A stretch of DNA of 17,069 nucleotides from Candidatus Aminicenantota bacterium. GTDB taxonomy: Bacteria; Acidobacteriota; Aminicenantia; S016-38. Within the stretch, counting starts at the first letter, position 1; every line of letters starts with the position of its first letter. This document shows, piece after piece, positions 1 through 8,115 of the stretch. The notes beneath the pieces are model-generated. The model searched no databases and was not told where the DNA came from. It was given only the letters and a program-made list of their open reading frames with translations. A program made the position numbers and the translations under genes. The DNA is taken from assembly GCA_021161165.1 (NCBI GenBank), contig JAGHBF010000051.1:1-17069 (forward strand). Reading direction: 5' to 3'.

Positions 1-60
1 ATGTTAAAGAAATGAAAACCCCAGGAAAAAATAAAAATTTTATAATCAAAAGATAAAAAA

Positions 61-97
61 CAATAAAAAATCCCGGGGTTGGAATCCAACCCCGGGA
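61..97 (-). terminator. Rho-independent terminator
   Basis: A GC-rich inverted repeat pairs bases 72-82 (CCCGGGGTTGG) with 86-96 over 11 bp, with a 3-nt loop. On the minus strand it is followed by ATTTTTTATTG and further T-rich sequence. It lies about 20 nt after the stop codon of the lipoprotein gene ending at 119. On the plus strand no U-tract follows the stem, so it acts for leftward transcription. The remaining bases 1-60 are A/T-rich and show no gene. Confidence 0.93.
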
Positions 98-118
98 AAT
101 GTTATTAGTTATGCAGGT

Positions 119-757
119 TTACTGAAGCTTTGAGAAATCTATCTTAGAAAGAAAACCCTTCAGGATTTCCATATCCTTGGGATCGGTAAGATTATCAGCT
201 GTAATGTTGATAAAATATCTGCCCTTGTAAACGACGGAAAGCTCGCCAGAATTACTTGATTTATCGAATTTTTCGATTCCTACCATATCTCCCTGTTTAA
301 AGCTCTTTTCGTAACCTGTCTCAGTTTCCCTCTGATAGTTCATGTTGGCCGCAGCAAGAATACCCATTATCATGGGCTTGACGTGAGTAGCATCTGCCAC
401 TCCCATGTGAATATTGATCTTTCCATTGGTGTAATCTGCCTCTGCTCTGGCATAGCTCACAGCACCAAAGGTGGCCTGTTCGCCTTGAAGATTACTCTGC
501 TGCCATCCATCTATCTTTGGAAGAACCTCTTTAAGCACTTTAGAATCGAGGGGTTTCTCTACCTTACCCTCTTTAGCCTCTTCAGTAGTTTTTGCCATCT
601 GTTCTCCCATTTTCTGGAGTCCTTTAGATACCTGTTGCATCTGCTGTGCTGCCTGCTTTGCCGCCTTTTCAACCTCTTTTTGCTCTTTGCTTTTACCGCA
701 AAAAGCCAGTAACCCTACAAGGGCCAAAACCGTAAAAATTGTAATGAGTTTTCTCAT
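119..757 (-). CDS. Small exported protein, probable lipoprotein, unknown function
   Basis: I do not recognise a named family. The start at 757 (MRKLITIF) is preferred over the in-frame ATG at 769. GGAGGTAAAAATG gives an ideal Shine-Dalgarno for 757, and that SD lies inside the upstream ATG. The product has a short hydrophobic signal ending LLAFC-GKSKEQ, so Cys would be the lipidation site, although Phe at -1 is atypical for a lipobox. After the Cys come about 45 residues of Lys/Gln/Glu-rich helix (AAKQAAQQMQQVSKGLQKM), probably coiled coil. A mixed alpha/beta C-terminal domain follows, with the sequence VLPKIDGWQQ and the end LSKIDFSKLQ. It probably sits in the periplasm tethered to a membrane. 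It stands alone between an upstream spacer and a strong terminator, so it is probably monocistronic or the last gene after the 662-residue protein. Confidence 0.8.
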   Translation of the reverse strand: MRKLITIFTVLALVGLLAFCGKSKEQKEVEKAAKQAAQQMQQVSKGLQKMGEQMAKTTEEAKEGKVEKPLDSKVLKEVLPKIDGWQQSNLQGEQATFGAVSYARAEADYTNGKINIHMGVADATHVKPMIMGILAAANMNYQRETETGYEKSFKQGDMVGIEKFDKSSNSGELSVVYKGRYFINITADNLTDPKDMEILKGFLSKIDFSKLQ

Positions 758-855
758 TTTTACCTCCATTTTTTGAATTTTTTATCGCACATATTTTATA
801 TCAGGTTCTCTTTCAAAGGAAAGTTCAAAATAAACCTTTACTTCCTTGAAATCCT

Positions 856-864
856 ATTCTACCA
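856..864 (-). promoter_or_regulatory. Possible extended -10 promoter for the lipoprotein gene
   Basis: On the minus strand the bases read TGG-TAGAAT. This is an extended -10 (TGN plus a 5/6 match to TATAAT), about 100 nt upstream of the start at 757. The -35 region at 17 nt spacing (TAAAGA) is poor. A second -10-like TATAAA lies nearer the gene, also without a good -35. This is a weak call based on consensus matching only. Confidence 0.25.
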
Positions 865-902
865 TAAAACTCTTCTTTTCTTTAATAAATTTAGTTCTGG
901 AC

Positions 903-2891
903 TTATTTTTTCTCTTTAATTTTTTTTAAGGTCCAATTATAAGTGGTGGTACATTTCTGAATAGTATCTTTGTTTATAGTTGTACTTCCGGAAATTAACT
1001 CAAGGCTGTCAGTATGTCCTTTATACTCTATACTATCAAGCTGGAATTTCACTTTCTTCTCATAAGAGGGATATTTTTTGTTTTTGGTTGTATGGTCGCA
1101 CGCATCATAAAAAGATTCTTCTGTTATCATTTTCCTTTTCCAATATAACCCAGAAACTCCGAATTCAAAAATGTATTTGTTTTTTAACCGATTTATTGTA
1201 ATTGAAGGATAAACCTTTAAATCTTTTTCTATTAATTCTCCAGTGTCTGTTATTACGCTTTTCTGCCAATCCCCTGGTTTTACTACGCGTAGTTTTCTGC
1301 TTCCTTTGACTTTGCATTCGGCCTTTGCTGCCCGGGAAAATGTGGAAAGCCTGTAAAGACTTGTGCCGGTGACATCTTTACCTGTAATAATTGCAGGCTT
1401 GCCAGGTTTCGCAAGGAACCTAACTGTAATGTGAAGCGTATGATTATAAGCTGTAGAACTACGGTTTTCTTTCCAGAATCCCCTTTGATTATCCTTTCCC
1501 TCTTTTTTTTCGAAATGACAGGTTTCGTTTACAAAAACTGTGCCCATCCATTCGTAGCCTTTTTCAATAACTGTCACAGAAGTTTTTTCGTCTGCTGAAT
1601 CAGAGTAACCCTTTGGCTGAAATGTTGCGTTTACATAAACTATCTCGTCTTTTTGCCCGGCATCATAGTTTAGTATTGCTATGCCGTTTTTACCGGTTAA
1701 AACCGCTCCTGTTGGGGTTATTTTCCCATCTTCGAGATTTTCTACCGAAATATTAATCGGCCTGTTATGAAGAGGTTCCCTCCCTCCGGTGGGAGTAATT
1801 TTGAATAGCTTTATTTTAATTTTGTCATTTCCTTCAGGAAAAACATATGGTTCATCTGGTTCGGCACCAAGAGCTATTCCGGCAATGGGTACCATTATCT
1901 TTTTGACCTCTTTTTTGCCTATTCCACATGTTTCTGCTTTAAAAGTGTCAATGCTCATTTCCATGCCTTTTTTAAGTGTATAAGTAACGGAAGCTCCTTC
2001 AGGTTTTAATATAAACAGAGTTACTATGTTTTTTGTAACTAAGCTTCCCTGAGGAAATCCAGGAGTGGGTTTTAGCTCACCTCTTAAGGTCTTTTTTGAA
2101 ATTAAAACTGGCTGTCCATGGTTTTTATCATATACTAACTCTCCCTTGCAGTTTTTAACACGCATTATTATTTCAACTTTTCTTTCATTTTTAAGAGGGG
2201 AGACATATTCTCTCTTCAGAGCAAACTCGAGCGTTGGTTCTCTCGGTGGTACAGGATGGGATTTTTCAAATTCTTTAATTCTGGTGCTTATGCTTCCATA
2301 GGAATCAATGTGATACTCTATCGTGCGAAAAAGGTCTGTTGCTATTTCCTCCGGAGTTTGCGAACCGGTGGTTTCGGCTCCAACTAACCTGTTTTGAATA
2401 CCGCAGCTGTTGTTTTGTACAAGGGATGAGGTTATAAAGAAAGCTGTGTATTCTGATTGCCTCACTCCGCTTGTTTCTATATCTTCTCCCGCTCCTATAA
2501 GGGTTAGCTCAAAGGGGAAACGGTAGTGGCAGTTTTCTGCACTTTCTGTGCTGGAAGGAACAAATTCAATGTCAGGAGAATTTTCTTTTAGCTCAGCAAG
2601 GATTTTATTTTTAATCTGGTTTATCCATGAAGCAACAGGTTGTTCTGGATATTCGTTGTTTAGAAAATTTATAAATTTGTCCTGGTCAACAATATTTATC
2701 CCCACGGCTACCCTTATTTTTCCACAGTTGTCCTCCGAAAAAACAGGCAGGGTTAAAAGCACAACAAACAAAAGAAGAAGCAGGGTTTTACAAAATTTTA
2801 TCCCTGGAATCTTCAGGTCAGAGGATATCTTCCAATTATTCTTTGCACGGACAGACTTCTTTGAGAGAGAATCCATATTTTTTTGCTGCAA
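903..2891 (-). CDS. Large exported protein with Ig-like region, unknown function
   Basis: The predicted product has 662 residues and I recognise no named family. The start is TTG at 2891, set by a strong GAGGAGGT 5 nt upstream; the next in-frame ATG (2876) lies about 20 nt from that SD. The N-terminus has about 34 polar and basic residues, then a hydrophobic stretch (about 36-50, LLLLLFVVLLTLPV) and Ser-Glu-Asp, so it is exported or anchored with an unusually long n-region. Residues 56-200 look like an alternating alpha/beta domain and could be CsgG/TolB-N-like, which is only an impression. Residues 355-444 look like a bacterial Ig-like beta-sandwich (PINISVENLEDG then GKNGIAILNYDAG). The rest is beta-rich, with about nine scattered Cys that could form disulfides. 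The gene is flanked by short spacers and is not obviously tied to the transporter operon upstream. Confidence 0.82.
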   Translation of the reverse strand: MQQKNMDSLSKKSVRAKNNWKISSDLKIPGIKFCKTLLLLLFVVLLTLPVFSEDNCGKIRVAVGINIVDQDKFINFLNNEYPEQPVASWINQIKNKILAELKENSPDIEFVPSSTESAENCHYRFPFELTLIGAGEDIETSGVRQSEYTAFFITSSLVQNNSCGIQNRLVGAETTGSQTPEEIATDLFRTIEYHIDSYGSISTRIKEFEKSHPVPPREPTLEFALKREYVSPLKNERKVEIIMRVKNCKGELVYDKNHGQPVLISKKTLRGELKPTPGFPQGSLVTKNIVTLFILKPEGASVTYTLKKGMEMSIDTFKAETCGIGKKEVKKIMVPIAGIALGAEPDEPYVFPEGNDKIKIKLFKITPTGGREPLHNRPINISVENLEDGKITPTGAVLTGKNGIAILNYDAGQKDEIVYVNATFQPKGYSDSADEKTSVTVIEKGYEWMGTVFVNETCHFEKKEGKDNQRGFWKENRSSTAYNHTLHITVRFLAKPGKPAIITGKDVTGTSLYRLSTFSRAAKAECKVKGSRKLRVVKPGDWQKSVITDTGELIEKDLKVYPSITINRLKNKYIFEFGVSGLYWKRKMITEESFYDACDHTTKNKKYPSYEKKVKFQLDSIEYKGHTDSLELISGSTTINKDTIQKCTTTYNWTLKKIKEKK

Positions 2892-2896
2892 AATCC

Positions 2897-2904
2897 ACCT
2901 CCTC
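2897..2904 (-). promoter_or_regulatory. Ribosome binding site that fixes a TTG start
   Basis: The minus-strand sequence GAGGAGGT lies 5 nt before TTG at 2889-2891. It is close to a perfect anti-SD match, and no comparable SD precedes the ATG at 2876. It therefore decides the start of the 662-residue protein. Confidence 0.75.
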
Positions 2905-2957
2905 TTTTATATTGTATAACTTTTTCATAAACAGGCGCGAAAAAAGGAAAAATTATG

Positions 2958-2998
2958 CTTATAATGTAAGTTTTATGCCCTATAAATTGTCATAAGCT
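2958..2998 (-). terminator. Weak possible terminator after the LolA-like gene
   Basis: GCTTAT (2958-2963) and ATAAGC (2993-2998) form a 6-bp inverted repeat enclosing 29 nt. On the minus strand it is followed by ATAATTTTTCC and a second T-run. It begins 7 nt after the stop of the five-gene transporter operon. The stem is short and the loop long, so this is only suggestive. Confidence 0.25.
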
Positions 2999-3004
2999 CT
3001 AAGG

Positions 3005-3739
3005 CTATTTTCTTAAAGCAGCCTTTGAGAATATGTGGGGAGGAATTTTTACGTCAAATTTAATATCTTCTATAATGAATTCTGTTCCTTTCCCCTTTTT
3101 AAGAACGTCCTTGAAGATTGCACGAGTAGCTACCCAACGTCCGCTCAGCCTCTTTACTTCCTTCACATAGGCAATTTTTAAAAGCCTGCCGCTTCGGGCA
3201 TACATCTCTTCTTTGAGGATTAGAAAATGCTCCTTGTCCACCCATACTTTCCTTGAAAAATAGGCAACATCCTTTACCTTTGCGGTAAGCTTTAATACCC
3301 AGCATGGCCTGTCAAGATAAGTCTCCTCTCCTATAATTTCTGCATTATACAAATTATGAAGCTTTGGGTCTTCAAGAGTATCTTCATAGGAGAGGTCAGA
3401 GCCCATCATTGACTGGCGGAGCATATGTCCGGCTATAAGTATAACTCTGTCAGCGGAAGGACTGTAGAGCCACAATTGTTTCTTTATCTTCAACATTTTT
3501 GTGCCTCTCTCACGAGGAGGTGCAAGAAATTCTGTGAATGATTTCTCTGTTCCCATAATCCAGGATTTAAATTTAAATTTTCTGACTGCCCTTCTTCCGT
3601 GAACTATCATTGATGCAATAACTATTTTAGTCTCCGATGTCATGTTCTCGTCGGCTCTTTTGAGTATTTCATTGCCGGTTATATTGGCTCCCTGAATTGC
3701 AAATGTCCCTAAAAATACAATTAAAATTAGCTTTTTCAT
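3005..3739 (-). CDS. LolA-like outer membrane lipoprotein-sorting protein
   Basis: This 244-residue periplasmic protein has an N-terminal signal peptide (MKKLILIVFLGTFAIQGA). The body matches the LolA_like/outer-membrane lipoprotein-sorting family. It has an early GNEILKRADENM helix, the run KMLKIKKQLWLYSP, then MMGSDLSYEDTL and a late beta-rich half (WVDKEHFLILKEEMYARSGRLLK). Members have a half-barrel fold that holds a hydrophobic ligand, and they often sit beside FtsX-type ABC permeases or MMPL transporters. The ATG at 3739 overlaps the permease stop by 4 nt (ATGA), so it is translationally coupled and is the last gene of the operon. By inference it carries a lipid or lipoprotein from the inner-membrane ABC complex toward the outer membrane. 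The true cargo cannot be read from sequence. Confidence 0.88.
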   Translation of the reverse strand: MKKLILIVFLGTFAIQGANITGNEILKRADENMTSETKIVIASMIVHGRRAVRKFKFKSWIMGTEKSFTEFLAPPRERGTKMLKIKKQLWLYSPSADRVILIAGHMLRQSMMGSDLSYEDTLEDPKLHNLYNAEIIGEETYLDRPCWVLKLTAKVKDVAYFSRKVWVDKEHFLILKEEMYARSGRLLKIAYVKEVKRLSGRWVATRAIFKDVLKKGKGTEFIIEDIKFDVKIPPHIFSKAALRK

Positions 3740-5007
3740 TCCGCAAACTCCCTTATTAGACTTGAGGTTTCGCGTTTGTATACCCCTATTCCTGAAAGCG
3801 CTGTTCCTATAAGGGGCGCAATCAGGCCCGGTATAAATCCCACGTAAAATGATCCTGGTGTTATCCTTGCTCTTATCACATTCGGGAGCATAATAGTGGC
3901 GTTTTTAAATAACTGGCTCATATTTATGCCGTGAACCTGAACATAATAGGAAACTCCAAGGCCAAGGAGCGTTCCTGCAACTGTTCCGAAAATACCGATT
4001 ATCAGGGATTCTCCAAGAAGAGTTCTATAGATATGGCCCTTGTCTTCGCCAAGGGCAAGCCTTACCCCTATTTCTGAGTATCTTCTCAGCCCCCCAAGCA
4101 ATCCGGAGTTCCACAGAACTATTGACATTGCAAATATGAAGATTGCAATAAAAATACCAACCCAATCCTTAATATAGGAGATGTATTCTTCCATGCCGGG
4201 CTGCTGGCTCAAGGCTCTCATAAAAGGAGAAAGTTCATCCCCCGGTTTTCCGTATTTTTTATTGAACTCTTCTGCTATCATTTTTGCCTCAATATCTCTG
4301 TAGACGAAATCTTTGAAAAATCCCAGTATTTCTCCAGCTGCGTCATCGAGAGCAAGGGCGTTCTGAACTCCTTTAAGGTCTGCAAATATTGTCTGTCGGT
4401 CCAGAGCGTCAACTCCAAAATTCAATGTCCCTGCTATTCTGAAATTTTTTATTGCCAGGCCTCCCCACGCATCATTGGTGATTAAAGTAACCTTATCTCC
4501 AGGGTTTACCTTTAATCTTCTGGCAAATTGCTCACTTATAAGAATTTCATCAGAAGAAGTGGGCAACTTTCCCCTTACAAGCCCTTTTTTTATATTCAGA
4601 ATCTCTATTTCAACCGGCTTTGAAAGAAGGTCAACGGCAGTGCCCGCAACCGGACTCTGGATTCTGGTTTCCCCTTTCTCGTCAGGGACATCAAGTAGCC
4701 CGCCAAATACAATTCTTGGACACCATATCATGTTGGGATACTCCCTGTTCAGCTTTTCAATAAGGGATGAAACACCAACAAGTGCAAGGTCAAGTGGTTT
4801 TTGGCTCTCCTCAGCTGCGTATCCTCTGGTTGTTATTTTCACATGTCCAGTAGCAAACTTAGCTGAATAATCTACCATCTGCGTTAAAGCTCCCTGTGTA
4901 TAGCTATATAAAAATACCGTTAGCATGACCCCAAGGGTCACTGTTAAAAAAGGAAAGAGACTCCTTGTTTTATCTCTGATAAGCCCTTTAAGTAAGAACT
5001 TAATCAT
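3736..5007 (-). CDS. FtsX-family ABC transporter permease (second of pair)
   Basis: The 423-residue product has MacB/LolC-E topology. TM1 is near residues 15-37 (LFPFLTVTLGVMLTVFLY), followed by a large periplasmic domain of about 230 residues. Three C-terminal TMs begin at DWVGIFIAIFIFAMSIVLWN. The hallmark FtsX cytoplasmic coupling sequence RYSEIGVRLALGEDKGHIYRTL follows TM2. It pairs with the permease encoded just upstream, and the two probably form a heterodimer served by the ATPase at 6193-6879. The start overlaps the previous stop by ATGA, and its own stop overlaps the LolA-like start by ATGA. By family knowledge such permeases work by mechanotransmission, moving lipoproteins, lipids or drugs from the membrane or periplasm rather than across the inner membrane. 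The substrate is unknown. Confidence 0.92.
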   Translation of the reverse strand: MIKFLLKGLIRDKTRSLFPFLTVTLGVMLTVFLYSYTQGALTQMVDYSAKFATGHVKITTRGYAAEESQKPLDLALVGVSSLIEKLNREYPNMIWCPRIVFGGLLDVPDEKGETRIQSPVAGTAVDLLSKPVEIEILNIKKGLVRGKLPTSSDEILISEQFARRLKVNPGDKVTLITNDAWGGLAIKNFRIAGTLNFGVDALDRQTIFADLKGVQNALALDDAAGEILGFFKDFVYRDIEAKMIAEEFNKKYGKPGDELSPFMRALSQQPGMEEYISYIKDWVGIFIAIFIFAMSIVLWNSGLLGGLRRYSEIGVRLALGEDKGHIYRTLLGESLIIGIFGTVAGTLLGLGVSYYVQVHGINMSQLFKNATIMLPNVIRARITPGSFYVGFIPGLIAPLIGTALSGIGVYKRETSSLIREFAE

Positions 5008-6182
5008 TGTATGCCGCCTCTCAATGCTTCAGTAGGTTTCATTTTTGCAATCTTTCTTACAGGCAGGTAACTTACAATTGTCGTTACTATGAAAACCAAA
5101 ATGGCTGTCCCCACTATGAGCCCGGTTCCATATCTGGGATAAAGCCTTTCTCCCAGTGCTATAGCAAAACTTTCCGTAGCAGATTTTGGCAGTGCGTATC
5201 CTACCTTTGCTGCATAAATTAGAAGAGGTGCTCCATATAAAGCAGAAAGAATAACTGCAAAGAACGCATGGAGTGCGCCTTCCAGAGTAAAAAGGATAAT
5301 TACCTGAAGTCTTGTAAATCCAAGAGCCATCAGGGTTCCAATTTCTTTTTTCCTTTTAAAGATAGAAAAAACCTGTGAATCAAATATAGAAATAAGCGCA
5401 ATTGAAAGTAGAATTATATAAATTACAAAAGTGCCCTGAGTCTTTACTTTTACCAGAGCTTCTATTGTTTTCAGGAGAAACTTCAGGTTTTTAAACTCAA
5501 ACCCGGGTGCGGGAGGAGGATTTTTCAAATCAGGTGAGACAACTATTATGGTTGCCTCTTCTTCCATACCAGTAAGGCGCTGGAGCACTTTTAGAGGAAC
5601 CCATATCTGTCCGTTGTCTATGTTCTGGTCCGTGGTGGACATTATTTTAACTATTTTTACATCGGTGGCATCAAAGGTGCCATTTACATCCCTCCATCTT
5701 ACGGTTAAATAGTCTCCCTCTTTAACTCCAAGCTCTGCTGCCATTCTTTCACCTATAAGTGCAGGAATTCCATCCACATCTTCACTTTTTAAAACCCCTG
5801 TAGGGAATTTAAGAATTTTCTGCTCAGGAATAATTCCCTTAAGCAAAACAGGAACGGTCCTTCCCTGAGGATAAGCTGTTGCCTGTACAATAAGAATAGG
5901 AGTGGCTTTCCCTTCACTGATCAATTTTGAAATATTTTGAGGTATTTTACCATGGGCATCCTGAAGGGTGAGAGGGTCATATGGGTCATAAAGTTTATGC
6001 CAGTACTGTCCTCCCCCATATTCAGCATCTTTTGCAACGCTGGCTGCCTGCTCGCCCATTCCTATGTAAAGCCCCTGCAGTCCGATAATTGCAACAAGGC
6101 CAAAAGAAAGAGCCAGGGCATTGAGCCATGTTCTAAGTCCTGCCCTTACGAGGTTTTTATAGGCAAGTTTTAATAAAACCAT
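5004..6182 (-). CDS. FtsX-family ABC transporter permease (first of pair)
   Basis: The 392-residue product has the same four-TM layout as its neighbour. TM1 (about 18-40, NALALSFGLVAIIGLQGLYIG) follows a basic N-terminus (KNLVRAGLRTW). A periplasmic domain (about 41-250) comes next, then three TMs starting at TFVIYIILLSIALISIF. The coupling segment FKRKKEIGTLMALGFTRLQVI and the closing VRKIAKMKPTEALRGG are typical of LolC/LolE/MacB permeases. The periplasmic domain includes LIGERMAAELGVKEGDYLTVRW, a conserved MacB-type stretch. The ATG at 6182 has a GGAGGGGG ribosome site overlapping the end of the ATPase gene 10 nt upstream. It differs enough in sequence from the second permease to predict a LolC/LolE-style heterodimer. 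Confidence 0.93.
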   Translation of the reverse strand: MVLLKLAYKNLVRAGLRTWLNALALSFGLVAIIGLQGLYIGMGEQAASVAKDAEYGGGQYWHKLYDPYDPLTLQDAHGKIPQNISKLISEGKATPILIVQATAYPQGRTVPVLLKGIIPEQKILKFPTGVLKSEDVDGIPALIGERMAAELGVKEGDYLTVRWRDVNGTFDATDVKIVKIMSTTDQNIDNGQIWVPLKVLQRLTGMEEEATIIVVSPDLKNPPPAPGFEFKNLKFLLKTIEALVKVKTQGTFVIYIILLSIALISIFDSQVFSIFKRKKEIGTLMALGFTRLQVIILFTLEGALHAFFAVILSALYGAPLLIYAAKVGYALPKSATESFAIALGERLYPRYGTGLIVGTAILVFIVTTIVSYLPVRKIAKMKPTEALRGGIQ

Positions 6183-6192
6183 CTCCCCCTCC

Positions 6193-6879
6193 TCATTTCA
6201 TAACCTCGTCCTTTACTACCTTCCCATCGTTAAGGGTTATTTTTCTTCTAAGGTACTTAATTACCTTTTCATCGTGTGTGGCAAAAATAAAAGTTGCTTT
6301 AAGCTTTTCATTTATATCAGCCATTATGTCCAGCACATTATAAGAATTTTTTGCATCCAGATTGGCAGTGGGCTCGTCTGCAAGGATAATCTCCGGTCTT
6401 TTCACTATAGCCCTTGCTATTGCTACCCTCTGTCTTTCACCACCTGAAAGCTCTGATGGTTTTGAATTCGCCCTGTGGGCAAGATTAACCATTTCAAGTG
6501 CTTCCATGACACGCTCTTTTCTTTCCTCTGTGGAAAGATCAAGGAGTAAAAGGGGAAATTCAACGTTCTCAAATGCCGTATAGTGAGGGAAAAGATTAAA
6601 TGTCTGAAAAATAAATCCTATGTATTTTCTTCTAAACAGGGCGGCCTCTTTTTGATTAAGACTGCTTGTTTCTTTTCCCATAACTATTACCCGGCCTTCA
6701 GTGGGTTTGTCTAAAATCCCCACCATGTTGAGAAAAGTCGTTTTTCCTGAACCACTGGGACCAACAAGCCCTGCAAATTCCCCTTTTTCAAAGGAAAGAT
6801 TAACGTGGTCAAGGGCATAAATTTTTGTGTGTCCCATCCTGTAAATCTTCGTAAGATTTTCTGTTTTTATAACACTCAT
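6193..6879 (-). CDS. LolD/MacB-type ABC transporter ATP-binding protein
   Basis: This complete 228-residue nucleotide-binding domain has Walker A GPSGSGKTT at 40-48, Q-loop Gln92 (GFIFQTFNLFPHYTA), signature LSGGERQRVAIARA at 144-157, Walker B IILADEPT at 164-171, D-loop and H-loop His202 (FATHD). All catalytic residues are intact. The length and the GFIFQTFNL and ADEPTANLD sequences match the LolD/MacB/FtsE-related subfamily that energises FtsX-type permeases, two of which are encoded directly downstream. The ATG at 6879 is preceded by AAGGAAGGGGTAA. The gene starts 13 nt after the outer-membrane barrel gene stops, so it lies in the same operon. It is a cytoplasmic component that would power an envelope-extraction complex. 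Confidence 0.96.
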   Translation of the reverse strand: MSVIKTENLTKIYRMGHTKIYALDHVNLSFEKGEFAGLVGPSGSGKTTFLNMVGILDKPTEGRVIVMGKETSSLNQKEAALFRRKYIGFIFQTFNLFPHYTAFENVEFPLLLLDLSTEERKERVMEALEMVNLAHRANSKPSELSGGERQRVAIARAIVKRPEIILADEPTANLDAKNSYNVLDIMADINEKLKATFIFATHDEKVIKYLRRKITLNDGKVVKDEVMK

Positions 6880-6892
6880 TTACCCCTTCCTT

Positions 6893-8017
6893 TTAGAAAT
6901 TATATGCAACCATTACCTGAAAACCTTTTCCTGCAAGAAGATTATAATTATCCTTACCAAAAAGAGCAAATTCCGTTGGATTCCAGAAACCCATAAAATA
7001 AATGCTCCATTTATCGTAATCTCGTTCCCATCTAATAAAACTGTATAATTTCCCTTCCCTGTGGCTGTAAAAAAACATACCGAAGATTCTGTCTGTAATT
7101 GTTAACGGATAATTTAAGGACAGAGCTGTAAACTCTAAATGGTCATTTTCGGATTTAAGGAAGGGGCTTATATCCATGTAAAGGAACTCCGCCATTATAT
7201 AAAGCCCATTTCCTATGGAAAAAGTATAGTCAAGCCCGAGATTTAAAGCCTTTTGCCATTTTTCCACACCCTGCATACCGCTCTGTTTTTTTTCCATGAG
7301 TTCAAACCATACCCCCGGCCCAATATCCCATTTACCATCCAGAGCTATTTTATATTCAGGTATAGTAATATCTCCATTGTCATGCTTTGAAAAACTTGCC
7401 TTTCTGTGATCAAAGGAAAAGGCTAACTGTCCGGTCCATAAAGGAATTTGAAGTCTCCCCCCATATTCAATGGAACCCTCCTGTGATGGAAGCACTTCCC
7501 AGCCTTTTGTTTTGTCTTCACCATAAATTCCCCATGCCCATACACTTGTATTGTTCAGGAAATAATATCTAAGGAGCAAAGCATAGATTCCATCTGTAAG
7601 CATAAGAGGGTCTCTGGGATCAATTCTGTCAAACCACATTAATGGTCGAAGAAGGCTCGCTGAACCGAAACTTATTTTTTGAAGGCCTGCTCTTGCTTCA
7701 AACTGGTTTGAGGATATTCTTATCCACCCTCTGTAGGGCTTAATTTTTCCCTGAATATTTTCTGTTGTAAGGTTTAGATTTCCAAAACAGTTTAGAGAAA
7801 ATTCCGAATCAAGGGAAAAGCCATCGGAAATTGGGACTTCAATAGAGAGTTGAGGAAGAAATCGAACCCCGAAAAGGCTGGATTTATCATTATCTAACTG
7901 CTGGCTGAACCACAGGTCTGAGCTTCCGTGAACGGAACAATGGATGGGAACCGCTGGGAAGGATAAGGCCGTGAAAATAAAAACGAGAGCTGAAATGAAT
8001 TTAGTTCTGGCGCTCAT
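6893..8017 (-). CDS. Predicted outer-membrane beta-barrel protein
   Basis: The 374-residue product has a signal peptide (FISALVFIFTALSFPAVP) followed by alternating amphipathic beta-strands rich in Trp, Tyr and Phe with charged turns. Examples are YRGWIRISSNQFEARAGLQ, YGGRLQIPLWTGQLAFSFD and LGLDYTFSIGNGLYIMAEF. It ends QVMVAYNF with a terminal Phe, the usual recognition signal for BAM-dependent assembly. The strand count suggests a barrel of roughly 16 strands, which is only a rough estimate. The ribosome site is weak (AAAGGCAAAGAATAATG), although no better start is visible. As first gene of the operon with an ABC ATPase, two FtsX permeases and a LolA-like protein, it probably forms the outer-membrane terminus or target of that system. 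It could also be a specific porin unrelated to the cargo. Confidence 0.82.
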   Translation of the reverse strand: MSARTKFISALVFIFTALSFPAVPIHCSVHGSSDLWFSQQLDNDKSSLFGVRFLPQLSIEVPISDGFSLDSEFSLNCFGNLNLTTENIQGKIKPYRGWIRISSNQFEARAGLQKISFGSASLLRPLMWFDRIDPRDPLMLTDGIYALLLRYYFLNNTSVWAWGIYGEDKTKGWEVLPSQEGSIEYGGRLQIPLWTGQLAFSFDHRKASFSKHDNGDITIPEYKIALDGKWDIGPGVWFELMEKKQSGMQGVEKWQKALNLGLDYTFSIGNGLYIMAEFLYMDISPFLKSENDHLEFTALSLNYPLTITDRIFGMFFYSHREGKLYSFIRWERDYDKWSIYFMGFWNPTEFALFGKDNYNLLAGKGFQVMVAYNF

Positions 8018-8063
8018 TATTCTTTGCCTTTATTAAAAACTGCCCGTTTCCTCATCCCAATTT

Positions 8064-8069
8064 ATTATA
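8064..8069 (-). promoter_or_regulatory. Possible -10 box of the barrel-ABC-LolA operon
   Basis: The minus strand has a perfect TATAAT in the context ATACTATAATAAATT, 47 nt upstream of the barrel start. The -35 at 17 nt spacing (about TTTCTT) is poor. Because this is the only perfect -10 in the spacer before a five-gene operon, I list it as the most likely promoter. Confidence 0.35.
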
Positions 8070-8115
8070 GTATTTAATAAAAGATTAAGAAAGTTTTTAA
8101 AAAGGAATCCGTGAA

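Noticed and set aside
383..712. Plus-strand open frames opposite the real genes, such as this 109-codon one
   Set aside because: All plus-strand frames lie antisense to genes with better evidence (SD, domains, operon overlap) and have no recognisable protein features.
888..900. The 13-mer AATTTAGTTCTGG, which recurs near 7998-8010
   Set aside because: One copy is in a spacer and the other is coding sequence in the barrel gene. No further structure links them, so it is probably chance.
3099..3305. 68-codon minus-strand frame inside the LolA-like gene
   Set aside because: It overlaps a well-supported gene in another frame and has no independent ribosome site.
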